Notes: generated by a model not told the origin, from the letters alone. A DNA stretch of 64,000 nucleotides from Pseudomonas viridiflava (GCF_900601905.1 NZ_UWFA01000500.1:62001-126000), one strand, 5' to 3'. Shown: positions 32,675 through 41,984, counted from the first letter of the stretch. Numbers and translations: made by a program.

Positions 32675-33556
32675 ATGAATGCTGTTCTGCAAAGCCACAC
32701 GGCTCGCGCAAACACGCCTGCGCAACCGGTCGATCAGCCTGCCGCGCAAGCCCTGTTGCAGGTCGAGAACGTCAGCCTCGAATACCGCACCCCCGAGCGC
32801 GTGGTGCGGGCAACCCATAAGGTCAGTTTTGAAGTCGACCCGGCGGATCGTTTCGTGCTGCTTGGCCCGTCCGGTTGCGGTAAATCCACCTTGCTCAAAG
32901 CCGTGGCCGGTTTCATCCAGCCCAGCGAAGGGCAGATTCGGCTGGCCGGCGCAGAAGTCAAAGAACCTGGCCCGGACCGCATCGTGGTGTTTCAGGAATT
33001 CGATCAGCTGCCGCCGTGGAAAACCGTGATCGAAAACGTCATGTTCCCGCTGCTGGCCTCGCGCACCTTGAAGCCCAAAGAAGCTCAGGAACGCGCCCAT
33101 TACTACCTGGCGAAAGTCGGTTTGAGCGCGTTTGCCGATGCCTACCCGCACACCTTGTCCGGTGGCATGAAGGCTCGGGTGGCAATTGCTCGTGCACTGG
33201 CCATGCAGCCGAAAATTCTGCTCATGGACGAACCCTTCGCCGCCCTCGATGCACTGACCCGCCGCAAGATGCAGGAAGAGTTGCTGGAGCTGTGGGAAGA
33301 GGTGCGCTTCACCTTGCTGTTCGTCACCCACTCCATTGAAGAAGCGCTGGTAGTCAGCAATCGCATCCTGCTGCTGTCGCCCCATCCCGGTCGCGTGCGG
33401 GCGCAAATCAACAGCCACCAATACGACCTGAAAAGCCTCGGCGGCGTCGGCTTCCAGCAAACCGCCCAGCGCATTCACCGGCTGCTGTTTGATGAAGGTG
33501 ACGAGCAGCCGGTTGATCGCGAGCTGAATTTTCAGGACATCCGCATCGCTTATTAA
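32675..33556 (+). CDS. ABC transporter ATPase (TauB/SsuB-like)
   Basis: 293 residues from ATG 32675 (MNAVLQSHTARANTPAQP) with GGGAG upstream; an upstream in-frame ATG at 32645 overlaps the dioxygenase. Walker A GPSGCGKST, Q-loop VFQEFDQLPPW (typical of the nitrate/sulfonate/taurine group), signature LSGGMKARVAIA, Walker B ILLMDEPFAALD, switch His in VTHSIEEALV. Energises the permease at 33674. A REPIN lies between the two. Confidence 0.92.
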   Translation: MNAVLQSHTARANTPAQPVDQPAAQALLQVENVSLEYRTPERVVRATHKVSFEVDPADRFVLLGPSGCGKSTLLKAVAGFIQPSEGQIRLAGAEVKEPGPDRIVVFQEFDQLPPWKTVIENVMFPLLASRTLKPKEAQERAHYYLAKVGLSAFADAYPHTLSGGMKARVAIARALAMQPKILLMDEPFAALDALTRRKMQEELLELWEEVRFTLLFVTHSIEEALVVSNRILLLSPHPGRVRAQINSHQYDLKSLGGVGFQQTAQRIHRLLFDEGDEQPVDRELNFQDIRIAY

Positions 33557-33564
33557 CACCCATT

Positions 33565-33655
33565 TGTTGGAGCGAGGCTTGCCCGCGAACCAGTCACCTC
33601 GGTTCTGCGGGCCGACCCAGTCATCGTTCTTCGCGGGCAAGCCTCGCTCCAACAG
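33565..33655. repeat. REPIN inside the ABC operon, 'GAGGCTTGCCCGCGAA' type
   Basis: GTTGGAGCGAGGCTTGCCCG and inverted copy, between the ATPase stop (33556) and the permease start (33674). Confidence 0.9.
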
Positions 33656-33673
33656 ACTTTCGAGAATTGCACC

Positions 33674-34528
33674 ATGAACATCCGTGAAGAATACGAAGTC
33701 ATCCTGGAGCCTTTCACTCAGGAAGATCTGGCCCGTGATATCCCGCTGGCGCAGCGCATCTGGCAACTGAGCTGGGTGCGCAAAAGCGTGATTTTGATCG
33801 TGCTGGCCGTGCTCTGGGAAATCGCTGCACGGATCCAGAACAATGACCTGCTGCTGCCCAGCTTCCTGCAAACCGCAGCTGCGTTTTATGACGGCATCCT
33901 GTCCGGCGAGCTGATCGGCAAGGTCTGGATTTCCCTGACCGTACTGATTCAGGGCTACGTGATCGGCATCGTCCTCGCGTTCGCGTTGACCACACTGGCG
34001 GTGTCCACCCAACTGGGCCGTGATCTGCTCGGCACCCTGACCGCGATGTTCAACCCGCTGCCCGCCATTGCACTGCTGCCGCTGGCGCTGCTGTGGTTTG
34101 GTCTGGGTCAGAACAGCCTGATTTTCGTGCTGGTGCATTCGGTGCTTTGGGCCTTGGCGCTCAACACTTATGCGGGCTTTCTGGGTGTCTCGGAAACCCA
34201 GCGCATGGCCGGTCGCAACTACGGCCTCAAGGGGCTGCGGTTTGTCTGGTACATCCTGATCCCCGCCGCGCTGCCGTCGATTCTGGCGGGCCTGAAAATT
34301 GGCTGGGCCTTCGCCTGGCGCACCCTGATCGCTGCCGAGCTGGTGTTCGGCGCTTCATCGGGCAAAGGCGGCCTGGGTTGGTACATCTTCCAGAACCGCA
34401 ACGAGCTGTACACCGACAAGGTTTTTGCCGGCCTCGCCGCCGTGATCCTTATCGGCCTGCTGGTGGAAAACCTGCTGTTCGCCAATATCGAACGCCTGAC
34501 CGTCAAGCGCTGGGGCATGCAGCGTTGA
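33674..34528 (+). CDS. ABC transporter permease (TauC/SsuC-like)
   Basis: 284 residues, a polar 40-residue N-terminus then about six membrane segments (VILIVLAVLWEIAARI; LTVLIQGYVIGIVLAFAL). The EAA-type loop GRNYGLKGLRFVWYILIPAALPSIL matches the SsuC/TauC group. Partner of the flanking ATPase and binding protein genes; REPINs lie on both sides. Confidence 0.92.
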   Translation: MNIREEYEVILEPFTQEDLARDIPLAQRIWQLSWVRKSVILIVLAVLWEIAARIQNNDLLLPSFLQTAAAFYDGILSGELIGKVWISLTVLIQGYVIGIVLAFALTTLAVSTQLGRDLLGTLTAMFNPLPAIALLPLALLWFGLGQNSLIFVLVHSVLWALALNTYAGFLGVSETQRMAGRNYGLKGLRFVWYILIPAALPSILAGLKIGWAFAWRTLIAAELVFGASSGKGGLGWYIFQNRNELYTDKVFAGLAAVILIGLLVENLLFANIERLTVKRWGMQR

Positions 34529-34549
34529 TCTAACGAAAACACTCAACTC

Positions 34550-34639
34550 CGTTGGAGCGAGGCTTGCCCGCGAATCAGGCGACGCGGTCAATCAGCTACA
34601 CCGCGTTATCGTTCTTCGCGGGCAAGCCTCGCTCCAACA
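34550..34639. repeat. REPIN inside the ABC operon, 'GAGGCTTGCCCGCGAA' type
   Basis: GTTGGAGCGAGGCTTGCCCG and inverted copy, between permease and binding-protein genes. Near-identical to the one at 33565. Confidence 0.9.
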
Positions 34640-34658
34640 AATTCTCGCGAGGTTCTAC

Positions 34659-35666
34659 ATGACTGTTCCTTTCAAACGCTCAGCCCTTGTCGCGCTGGCG
34701 GCAAGCATCGGTCTGCTCAGCAGCGGCGCGCAGGCCGAAGGCAAAATCAGCATCGCTCAGCAGTTCGGCATCGGTTACCTGATTCTCGACGTGGTCCGCG
34801 ATCAACAACTGATCGAGAAACACGGCAAGGAGCAGGGCCTGGACATCAAGGTCGACTGGAACAGCATCTCCGGTGCCACGGCCATGAACGAGGCGCTGCT
34901 GGCGGGCGCGCTGGACGTGGTGTCCGCGGGCGTACCGCCGATGCTGACCGTCTGGGACCGCACCAGAGGCAAGCAGAACGTCAAGGCCATCGCCTCGCTG
35001 GGCTCGATGCCCAACTACCTGCTGACCAACAACCCGAACGTGAAGACCCTCAAGGACTTCTCCGAAAAAGACCGCATCGCTGTGCCAGCCGCAGGCGTGG
35101 GCTTCCAGTCGCGCACCTTGCAGATCGAAACCGCCAGGCAGTTCGGTAACGAGAACTTCAAGAAATTCGACAACATCTCGGTGAGCCTCGCCCACCCGGA
35201 CGCCACCTCGGCACTGATCGCAGGCGGCTCGGAAATCAACGCGCACTTCTCCAGCCCGCCGTTCCAGTACCAGGAACTGGAAAACCCCAAGGTTCACAAA
35301 GTGCTGAGCTCCTACGACGCGCTGGGCGGTCAGGCCACGTTCAACGTGCTCTACACCACCCAGAAATATCACGACGAAAACCCTAAGACCTATAAAGCCT
35401 TCTACGACGCATTGGCCGAAGCCGAGAAAATCATCAAGGCCGACAAGCCAGCCGCCGCCAAGACCTACATCCGCGTCGAGCAGTCCAAGCTGCCGCTGGC
35501 GCTGGTCGAGAAAATCGTCGCCGACCCGGAAATCGACTTCACCATCGCCCCGCAACGCACCTACATCTATGCCGAAAAACTGCATGAACTGGGCGTACTG
35601 AAAAACAAGGCGGACAGCTGGAAGGATTATTTCTTCGAAGAAGCCCACGGTGGTGCGGGCAGTTAA
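34659..35666 (+). CDS. ABC substrate-binding protein (SsuA/NMT1-like)
   Basis: 335 residues. Signal peptide MTVPFKRSALVALAASIGLLSSGAQA, then a type II binding fold (ISIAQQFGIGYLILDVVRDQQLIEKHG, SISGATAMNEALLAGALDVVSAGVPPML, VPAAGVGFQSRTLQIETA). It captures the substrate for the ATPase/permease above, probably a sulfonate, sulfate ester or similar anion. Last gene of the operon; two REP elements follow. Confidence 0.9.
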   Translation: MTVPFKRSALVALAASIGLLSSGAQAEGKISIAQQFGIGYLILDVVRDQQLIEKHGKEQGLDIKVDWNSISGATAMNEALLAGALDVVSAGVPPMLTVWDRTRGKQNVKAIASLGSMPNYLLTNNPNVKTLKDFSEKDRIAVPAAGVGFQSRTLQIETARQFGNENFKKFDNISVSLAHPDATSALIAGGSEINAHFSSPPFQYQELENPKVHKVLSSYDALGGQATFNVLYTTQKYHDENPKTYKAFYDALAEAEKIIKADKPAAAKTYIRVEQSKLPLALVEKIVADPEIDFTIAPQRTYIYAEKLHELGVLKNKADSWKDYFFEEAHGGAGS

Positions 35667-35697
35667 TCAGCTGGGCGGCAATCCATTAGCGCAGACC

Positions 35698-35787
35698 CTG
35701 TGGGCGCGGTGCTTGCCCGCGATAAGGAAACCTCGGTTTACAGATACATCACCGAAACCTTATCGTGGCCAAGCACCGCTCCCACAG
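35698..35787. repeat. REPIN, 'GGTGCTTGCCCGCGATAAGG' type
   Basis: GCGGTGCTTGCCCGCGATAAGG-like arm and an inverted copy CCTTATCGTGGCCAAGCACC with one change. Confidence 0.8.
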
Positions 35788-35798
35788 AGCGTGATCTG

Positions 35799-35876
35799 CT
35801 TTAGCCGCGAGCGATATTGCGGCCGATACATCTGCATTGAATGCCCCGGCCTTTCGCGGCTGAAGCCGTTCCTACA
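35799..35876. repeat. REPIN remnant, 'GGCTTCAGCCGCGA' type
   Basis: The left arm is truncated (TTAGCCGCGAGCGATAT); the right arm CGCGGCTGAAGCCGTTCCTAC is intact. The 343-nt gap 35667-36009 holds only these two elements and the triA leader. Confidence 0.7.
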
Positions 35877-36009
35877 CTCAGCGCTCGTGCAGATCTGCCC
35901 CAATTGCGCACCCCAAGGAACCCTGATCTACGCTTAGAGTCGCATAAGCACAGCGCACCCCACTCAATCGCAGCGAGGCGCGCGCATGGCATCCGCATAA
36001 GGAGTCTGC

Positions 36010-37128
36010 ATGCCCGTTTATCCCTCAAGGCTGGCGATTTTCGGTCTGGCGTTTTCGCTGGCGATTCTGGCTGGCTGCGGCAAAGAGCAGCCGCCTGCGC
36101 CGAACCTGCCGCGGGTCCATGTGCAAGAAGTCGAGACGGCTGAATACGCTGCTCAAGTCGCGCTCACTGGCGATATTCAGGCCCGGGTTCAGACTCAGCT
36201 GTCGTTTCGCGTCGGCGGCAAGATCATTCAGCGGATGGTCGACGTCGGCGACCGGGTGACTGCGCGTCAGGTGCTGGCCAGACTCGATCCCAAGGATTTG
36301 CAGATCAACGTCGATTCCGCTGTCGCTGCCGTCGCCGCCGAACAGGCGCGGGTGACGCAAAGCAGCGCGGCGTTTGTGCGTCAGGAAAAGCTCTTGCCCA
36401 AGGGCTACACCAGCCGTAGCGAATACGATTCGGCACAGGCTGCGTTGCGCAGCAGCCAGAGCGCACTCAAGGCCGCCCAGGCGCAACTGGCCAATGCCCG
36501 CGAACAACTAAGCTACACCGCGCTGGTTGCCGATGCGCCGGGAGTGATTACCGAGCGCCAGGCCGAGGTTGGCCAAGTGGTGCAGGCCACCATGCCGATT
36601 TTCGGCCTGGCTCGTGACGGCGAGCGTGACGCGGTGTTCAACGTCTACGAATCGCTGTTTGCCGATCCGTCGGGCAATCAGCCGTTAGCCGTCACGCTGC
36701 TGGAAAATCCGCAAGTCAAAGCCGTCGGCAGGGTCCGGGAAGTCACCCCCGCGGTTTCCGCTGAAACCGGCACCCTGCAAGTGAAGATCGCGCTGGAAAA
36801 ACTTCCCTTGGGTATGGACCTGGGCTCGGTGGTCAGTGTGAGCTTGCAGGCACCGGGCAAGGCCAGTGTTGAGCTGCCCTGGGCGGCGCTGACCAAAGGT
36901 TTGGGCAAAGAACTGGGCCAACCCGCCGTCTGGGTGGTGGACGATCAGGGCAAGGCCAATTTACGCGGGGTCACGGTGGCGCGTTATCTGACCGCCAAGG
37001 TGATCATTTCTGATGGCTTGAAAGGCGGCGAAAAAGTGGTCGTGATGGGTGGGCAACTGTTGCATCCGGACATGCAGGTCGAAGTCGCTCCCACCGAGCA
37101 GCAGAAAACCGCGAAGGTGCAACCATGA
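36010..37128 (+). CDS. triA: RND efflux periplasmic adaptor (TriA-like lipoprotein)
   Basis: 372 residues. Lipoprotein signal ending LAILAGC (Cys21). Membrane-fusion protein layout: FRVGGKIIQRMVDVGDRVTARQVLARLD (lipoyl), a coiled-coil hairpin ~95-165 (AVAAVAAEQARVTQSSAAF...), second lipoyl half APGVITERQAEVGQVV, and a beta-barrel. It overlaps a second adaptor by ATGA. Two adaptors plus one RND pump is the organisation of P. aeruginosa TriABC (triclosan efflux). RBS AAGGAG. Confidence 0.85.
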   Translation: MPVYPSRLAIFGLAFSLAILAGCGKEQPPAPNLPRVHVQEVETAEYAAQVALTGDIQARVQTQLSFRVGGKIIQRMVDVGDRVTARQVLARLDPKDLQINVDSAVAAVAAEQARVTQSSAAFVRQEKLLPKGYTSRSEYDSAQAALRSSQSALKAAQAQLANAREQLSYTALVADAPGVITERQAEVGQVVQATMPIFGLARDGERDAVFNVYESLFADPSGNQPLAVTLLENPQVKAVGRVREVTPAVSAETGTLQVKIALEKLPLGMDLGSVVSVSLQAPGKASVELPWAALTKGLGKELGQPAVWVVDDQGKANLRGVTVARYLTAKVIISDGLKGGEKVVVMGGQLLHPDMQVEVAPTEQQKTAKVQP

Positions 37129-38192
37129 AGTGTCTGACGCCACTGCTGCTGTTAGGCCTCTTGAGCGCATGCAGCAAGGAGGAGCCCGCGCCGGACCCGG
37201 TACGTCCGGTGTTATGGGTTGAAGCCAACGCGATTTCCGAAGAAAGCCTCGGGCGCTTCGCAGGCAATATCGAAGCGCGTTTTGAAAGCACTCTGGGTTT
37301 CCGTGTGGGCGGGCGTATTGCGCAGCGCCATGTGGATGTCGGCAGCGAAGTGCAAAAAGGCCAGTTGCTCGCCACCCTCGACCCCACCGACCAGCAGAAC
37401 AACGTGCGCGCCGCCCAGGGCGACCTGGCGCGGATCGAAGCGCAATGGATCAACGCCCAGGCCAACGCCCGTCGCCAGCAAGAGCTGTTTGATCGCGGCG
37501 TAGGCGCACAGGCGCAGCTGGATATCGCTCAGACCGACTTGAAAACCACCAACTCTTCACGCGAGCAGGCGCGCTCGGCCTTGAGCCAGGCCCAGGATCA
37601 ATTGGGTTATAGCGAGCTGCGCACCGATCACGCCGCCGTTGTGACCCGCTGGCAGGCCGAGGCCGGGCAGGTGGTGACGGCGGGACAGGAAGTCGTGACC
37701 CTGGCGCGGCCCGATGTCAAAGAAGCGGTGATCGATTTGCCGGGCGCTCTGGCCGAGCAATTGCCGGTGGGCGTCGAGTTCAAAGTCGCCAGCCAGCTCG
37801 ACCCGCAGATCGCCACCACGGCGACCCTGCGCGAGATCGAGCCCCAGGCCGAGCGCACCACTCGTACCCGGCGTGCCCGCCTGAGCCTGACTGAAACACC
37901 CGAATCGTTCCGCCTCGGCACGGCCATCAGTGTCACCCTCAGTTCAGCGATTGAGGCGCGCACCGAGTTGCCGATCAATGCGTTGCAGGAAGTCGACGGC
38001 AAGACCCGGATCTGGGTCATTGATCAGCAGAGCCAGACCGTTAACCCGCGCGATGTGCAGGTGAACAGCCGCACGGGTGACACCTTTGTGCTGAACAACG
38101 GCGTCAAGCCCGGCGAGCGCGTGGTGAGTGCCGGGGTCAATAGCCTGAAACCGGGCCAGAAAGTTAAAGTTGATGAAGGAAGCCCGCGATGA
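37125..38192 (+). CDS. triB: RND efflux periplasmic adaptor (TriB-like lipoprotein)
   Basis: 355 residues. Lipobox LLSAC (Cys16). Same fold as its neighbour: FRVGGRIAQRHVDVGSEVQKGQLLATLD, coiled coil ~95-155, HAAVVTRWQAEAGQVVTAGQEV. Overlaps the previous gene and the pump gene by 4 nt each, so the three should be made in fixed ratio. The two adaptors probably form mixed trimers-of-dimers around the pump. Confidence 0.85.
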   Translation: MKCLTPLLLLGLLSACSKEEPAPDPVRPVLWVEANAISEESLGRFAGNIEARFESTLGFRVGGRIAQRHVDVGSEVQKGQLLATLDPTDQQNNVRAAQGDLARIEAQWINAQANARRQQELFDRGVGAQAQLDIAQTDLKTTNSSREQARSALSQAQDQLGYSELRTDHAAVVTRWQAEAGQVVTAGQEVVTLARPDVKEAVIDLPGALAEQLPVGVEFKVASQLDPQIATTATLREIEPQAERTTRTRRARLSLTETPESFRLGTAISVTLSSAIEARTELPINALQEVDGKTRIWVIDQQSQTVNPRDVQVNSRTGDTFVLNNGVKPGERVVSAGVNSLKPGQKVKVDEGSPR

Positions 38193-41100
38193 AAGGGAGT
38201 TTCAACCTGTCCGAATGGGCCATCAAGCACCAGTCGTTTGTCTGGTACCTGATGTTCGTCGCGCTGCTGATGGGCGTGTTTTCCTACATGAATCTGGGTC
38301 GTGAAGAGGATCCCTCCTTCACCATCAAAACCATGGTCGTACAAACCCGCTGGCCGGGCGCGACGGTGGATGAAACCCTTGAGCAAGTCACCGACCGCAT
38401 CGAGAAAAAACTCGAAGAACTCGACTCTTTGGATTACGTGAAAAGCTACACCCGCCCCGGTGAATCGACGATTCTGGTCAACCTGCGCGATACCACCGAT
38501 GCCAAGGCGATCCCCGAGATCTGGTACCAGGTTCGCAAGAAAATCGACGACATTCGCAGCCAGTTTCCACAGGGCATGCAGGGGCCGTTTTTCAACGACG
38601 AATTCGGCGATGTGTACGGTTCGATCTACGCCTTTACCGCCGACGGCTTCTCCATGCGCCAGCTGCGCGACTATGTGGAGCAGGTGCGCGCCGAAATCCG
38701 CGAAGTGCCGGGGCTGGGCAAGGTCGAGATGATCGGCCAGCAGGATGAAGTGCTCTATCTGAATTTCTCCACCCGCAAGCTGGCTGCCTTGGGGCTGGAT
38801 CAGCGACAGGTGGTGCAAAGCCTGCAATCGCAGAACGCCGTGACACCCGCCGGGGTGATCGAGGCTGGGCCTGAGCGGATTTCAGTGCGCACCTCCGGGC
38901 AGTTTGAATCCGAAAAGGATCTTGCGGCGGTCAACCTGCGCCTCAATGACCGGTTTTATCGTCTGAGCGACATCGCGGACATCACGCGCGGCTACACCGA
39001 TCCGCCCAAACCTTTGTTCCGGTTCAACGGCAAACCGGCCATTGGCTTGGCGATTGCGATGAAGAAGGGCGGCAACATTCAGGAATTTGGCAAGGCGCTG
39101 CACGACCGCATGCAAGCCACCACCGCTGACCTGCCGGTTGGCGTCGGCGTACACAGCGTGTCGGACCAGGCCGAAGTGGTGGAAAAAGCCGTCGGTGGCT
39201 TCACCAGCGCGCTGTTTGAGGCGGTGGTGATCGTGCTGATCGTCAGCTTCGTCAGCCTGGGCGTACGCGCCGGATTGGTGGTGGCGTGTTCGATCCCGCT
39301 GGTGCTGGCCATGGTCTTTGTCTTCATGGAATACAGCGGCATCACCATGCAGCGGATTTCCCTCGGTGCTTTGATCATTGCCCTGGGTCTGCTGGTGGAT
39401 GACGCGATGATCACTGTGGAGATGATGGTCACGCGCCTGGAAATGGGCGAGACCAAGGAGCAGGCTGCCACGTTCGCCTACACTTCGACGGCGTTCCCGA
39501 TGCTCACCGGTACGCTGGTCACCGTCGCTGGGTTTGTGCCCATCGGCCTCAACGCCAGTTCGGCGGGTGAGTACACCTTCACGTTGTTTGCGGTGATTGC
39601 CGTGGCAATGCTGGTGTCGTGGGTGGTCGCCGTGCTGTTTGCGCCGGTCATCGGCGTGCATATCCTGAGCAGCAACATTAAAAAGAAAGACGAAGAACAC
39701 AAGAAAGGGCGCATCGCCCGATGCTTCAACAGCAGCATGTTCTGGGCCATGCGCAATCGCTGGCTGACGATCATCATTACCGTGCTGCTGTTTGTCGGCG
39801 CGGTGTTTTCCATGCAGTTCGTGCAGAACCAGTTCTTCCCGTCCTCGGATCGCCCGGAAATCCTCGTCGACCTGAACCTGCCGCAAAACGCCTCGATCAA
39901 CGAAACCCGCAAAGTCGTGGATCGGCTGGAAGCCACGCTCAAAGACGATCCGGACATCGAGCGCTGGAGCACTTACATCGGCCAGGGCGCGGTGCGCTTC
40001 TATCTGCCACTGGACCAGCAACTGGAAAACCCGTACTACGCGCAACTGGTGATCGTCAGCAAAAGCCTGGAGCAGCGTGCGGCCTTGAGCGACCGCTTGA
40101 ACAAGCGTCTGCGTGAGGATTTCGTCGGCATCGGCAGCTACGTGCAGCCCCTGGAGATGGGCCCGCCGGTGGGGCGTCCGCTGCAGTATCGGGTTAGCGG
40201 CGAAAACATCGACAAGGTCCGCCAGCACGCCATCGAACTGGCGACGTTGCTGGACAACAACGCCCATGTCGGCGAAATGATTTACGACTGGAACGAGCCG
40301 GGCAAGGTCTTGCGCATCGACATCAACCAGGACAAGGCACGGCAGTTGGGCTTGTCTTCCGAAGACGTGGCGCAACTGATGAACAGCATCGTCAGCGGCT
40401 CGGCAGTGACTCAGGTGCGCGATGACATTTACCTGATCAACGTCGTGGGTCGCGCCGAAGATGCCGAACGTGGATCGCCGGAAACCCTGCAAAACCTGCA
40501 GATCGTCACATCCGGCGGTACCTCGATCCCGCTGCTGGCCTTCGCCACGGTGCGCTACGAAATGGAGCAGCCGCTGGTCTGGCGTCGTGACCGCAAGCCG
40601 ACCATTACCGTCAAGGCGGCGGTTGCCGATGACATGCAACCCACGGATCTGGTCAAGGAACTCAAGCCTGAAATCGACAAATTCAATGCCGGGTTACCCG
40701 TCGGTTACAAGGTCGCGACTGGCGGCACGGTAGAGGAGAGCAGCAAGGCCCAGGGGCCGATTGCCAGTGTGGTGCCGTTGATGGTGTTTCTGATGGCAAC
40801 GTTTCTGATGATCCAGCTGCACAGTGTGCAAAAGCTGTTCCTGGTGGCCAGCGTCGCGCCACTGGGCCTGATTGGCGTGGTGTTGGCGCTGATTCCGACG
40901 GGTACGCCCATGGGCTTCGTGGCGATTCTCGGGGTGCTGGCGCTGATCGGCATCATCATCCGCAACTCAGTGATCCTGGTGACGCAGATCGATGCCTACG
41001 AGCGCGACGGTTATCTGCCGTGGGATGCCGTCGCCGAAGCCACCCAGCATCGTCGTCGGCCGATCCTGCTGACCGCAGCGGCCGCCAGCCTGGGCATGAT

Positions 41101-41269
41101 CCCCATCGCCAGGGAAGTTTTCTGGGGCCCAATGGCCTACGCCATGATCGGCGGCATCATCGTCGCCACGCTCCTGACCCTGCTGTTTTTACCGGCGCTG
41201 TACGTGGCCTGGTACCGGATCAAAGAGCCGAGTGATGAGCAGCGTGGGCAGGCTGCAAAACCGATTTGA
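38189..41269 (+). CDS. triC: RND efflux transporter (TriC-like)
   Basis: 1026 residues, full length for an RND pump with 12 membrane helices and two large periplasmic loops. The TM4 proton-relay acids are visible in LGALIIALGLLVDDAMITVEMM; LVVACSIPLVLAMVFVFME, ALIGIIIRNSVILVTQID and GPMAYAMIGGIIVATLLTLLFLPALY are standard family blocks. It exports small hydrophobic compounds by proton antiport. No outer-membrane factor gene is adjacent, as in triABC, where OpmH is encoded elsewhere. Confidence 0.9.
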   Translation: MKGSFNLSEWAIKHQSFVWYLMFVALLMGVFSYMNLGREEDPSFTIKTMVVQTRWPGATVDETLEQVTDRIEKKLEELDSLDYVKSYTRPGESTILVNLRDTTDAKAIPEIWYQVRKKIDDIRSQFPQGMQGPFFNDEFGDVYGSIYAFTADGFSMRQLRDYVEQVRAEIREVPGLGKVEMIGQQDEVLYLNFSTRKLAALGLDQRQVVQSLQSQNAVTPAGVIEAGPERISVRTSGQFESEKDLAAVNLRLNDRFYRLSDIADITRGYTDPPKPLFRFNGKPAIGLAIAMKKGGNIQEFGKALHDRMQATTADLPVGVGVHSVSDQAEVVEKAVGGFTSALFEAVVIVLIVSFVSLGVRAGLVVACSIPLVLAMVFVFMEYSGITMQRISLGALIIALGLLVDDAMITVEMMVTRLEMGETKEQAATFAYTSTAFPMLTGTLVTVAGFVPIGLNASSAGEYTFTLFAVIAVAMLVSWVVAVLFAPVIGVHILSSNIKKKDEEHKKGRIARCFNSSMFWAMRNRWLTIIITVLLFVGAVFSMQFVQNQFFPSSDRPEILVDLNLPQNASINETRKVVDRLEATLKDDPDIERWSTYIGQGAVRFYLPLDQQLENPYYAQLVIVSKSLEQRAALSDRLNKRLREDFVGIGSYVQPLEMGPPVGRPLQYRVSGENIDKVRQHAIELATLLDNNAHVGEMIYDWNEPGKVLRIDINQDKARQLGLSSEDVAQLMNSIVSGSAVTQVRDDIYLINVVGRAEDAERGSPETLQNLQIVTSGGTSIPLLAFATVRYEMEQPLVWRRDRKPTITVKAAVADDMQPTDLVKELKPEIDKFNAGLPVGYKVATGGTVEESSKAQGPIASVVPLMVFLMATFLMIQLHSVQKLFLVASVAPLGLIGVVLALIPTGTPMGFVAILGVLALIGIIIRNSVILVTQIDAYERDGYLPWDAVAEATQHRRRPILLTAAAASLGMIPIAREVFWGPMAYAMIGGIIVATLLTLLFLPALYVAWYRIKEPSDEQRGQAAKPI

Positions 41270-41272
41270 CCC

Positions 41273-41340
41273 TATCGCGGGCAAGCCTCGCTCCAACGCA
41301 GATCAGTGTTTCCTGTAGGAGCGAGGCTTGCCCGCGAAAG
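41273..41340. repeat. REP pair flanking the transposase, right-to-left order
   Basis: CGCGGGCAAGCCTCGCTCCAAC then, 17 nt on, GTAGGAGCGAGGCTTGCCCG. The arms are in the opposite order to the usual REPIN (tails outward). Lies just downstream of the RAYT gene's stop. Confidence 0.85.
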
Positions 41341-41363
41341 CCGCGACTCGGTCTCGAATCGAG

Positions 41364-41816
41364 TTAAATCCAGACAGCATCCCAAAGCGGGTAATCCCTA
41401 ACCCGGCTGACTAGCCCGGCGCGAACGGGATTGAGGATGATGTAACGGGCCACCGTTTTTAAATCCTCCTCTCGGCGAATCGCCCGATCGTGAAATCCTC
41501 TTTGCCAGAGACTTCCGGTGCGGCCTAATGCCTTGTTCACCAAACAATTGCTTCTGGATTTTGTGCGGGCGATCACTTCACTCAATGATTTCTCCCTGAG
41601 TGCGATCAGCCAGTGAAAATGATCTGGCATGACTACCCAGGCCAGGGAGGTAACCAAAGCCTCACGCTCGGCAGTCTGAAATTCTTTAGCGACAAGCCTC
41701 CCAACTCGCCAGTCGGAGAAAAAAGCCTCGCGGTTTTTAGTCACAGAAGTAATCAGATAGATTCGACCATATTTGCTGTATCGACCTATTCGGGTTTGGC
41801 TGGTTTGAAAGCGCAT
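41364..41816 (-). CDS. REP-associated tyrosine transposase (RAYT)
   Basis: 150 residues from ATG 41816 (MRFQTSQTRIGRY; CGGA upstream); a TTG at 41849 would add 11. The HUH motif is in VVMPDHFHWLI, the catalytic Tyr probably in VARYIILNPVRAGLV. This is the Y1-type RAYT family that mobilises REP/REPIN elements. It is flanked on both sides by inverted REP copies of the GAGGCTTGCCCGCGAA type, and that type is also the commonest in the window. Both the motifs and the length support an intact gene. Confidence 0.93.
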   Translation of the reverse strand: MRFQTSQTRIGRYSKYGRIYLITSVTKNREAFFSDWRVGRLVAKEFQTAEREALVTSLAWVVMPDHFHWLIALREKSLSEVIARTKSRSNCLVNKALGRTGSLWQRGFHDRAIRREEDLKTVARYIILNPVRAGLVSRVRDYPLWDAVWI

Positions 41817-41922
41817 CTGCAATCCGTTGCTTCTGAGTGGTGAATTCAAAAGCTAGTCCAAACCTCAGGCGCGTGAGGCCGGATAGATTGGCTGGATGTT
41901 TCTATGAGGGACCGAGGCGGGG

Positions 41923-41984
41923 CATTCGCGGGCAAGCCTCGCTCCAACAGACCTGTCCTGTTGGAGCGAGGCTTGCCCGCGAAG
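41923..41984. repeat. REP pair flanking the transposase, upstream side
   Basis: TTCGCGGGCAAGCCTCGCTC then, after AACAGACCTGTCCT, GTTGGAGCGAGGCTTGCCCG. Same reversed order as at 41273, so the RAYT gene is bracketed by two such pairs. Confidence 0.88.

Noticed and set aside
32672..34138. 488-residue minus-strand frame across the ATPase and permease genes
   Set aside because: Antisense of two certain ABC genes and a REPIN; low-complexity Gln/His composition, no start signal.
38882..40639. 585-residue minus-strand frame opposite triC
   Set aside because: Antisense shadow of a certain RND pump; extreme His/Gln/Arg content.
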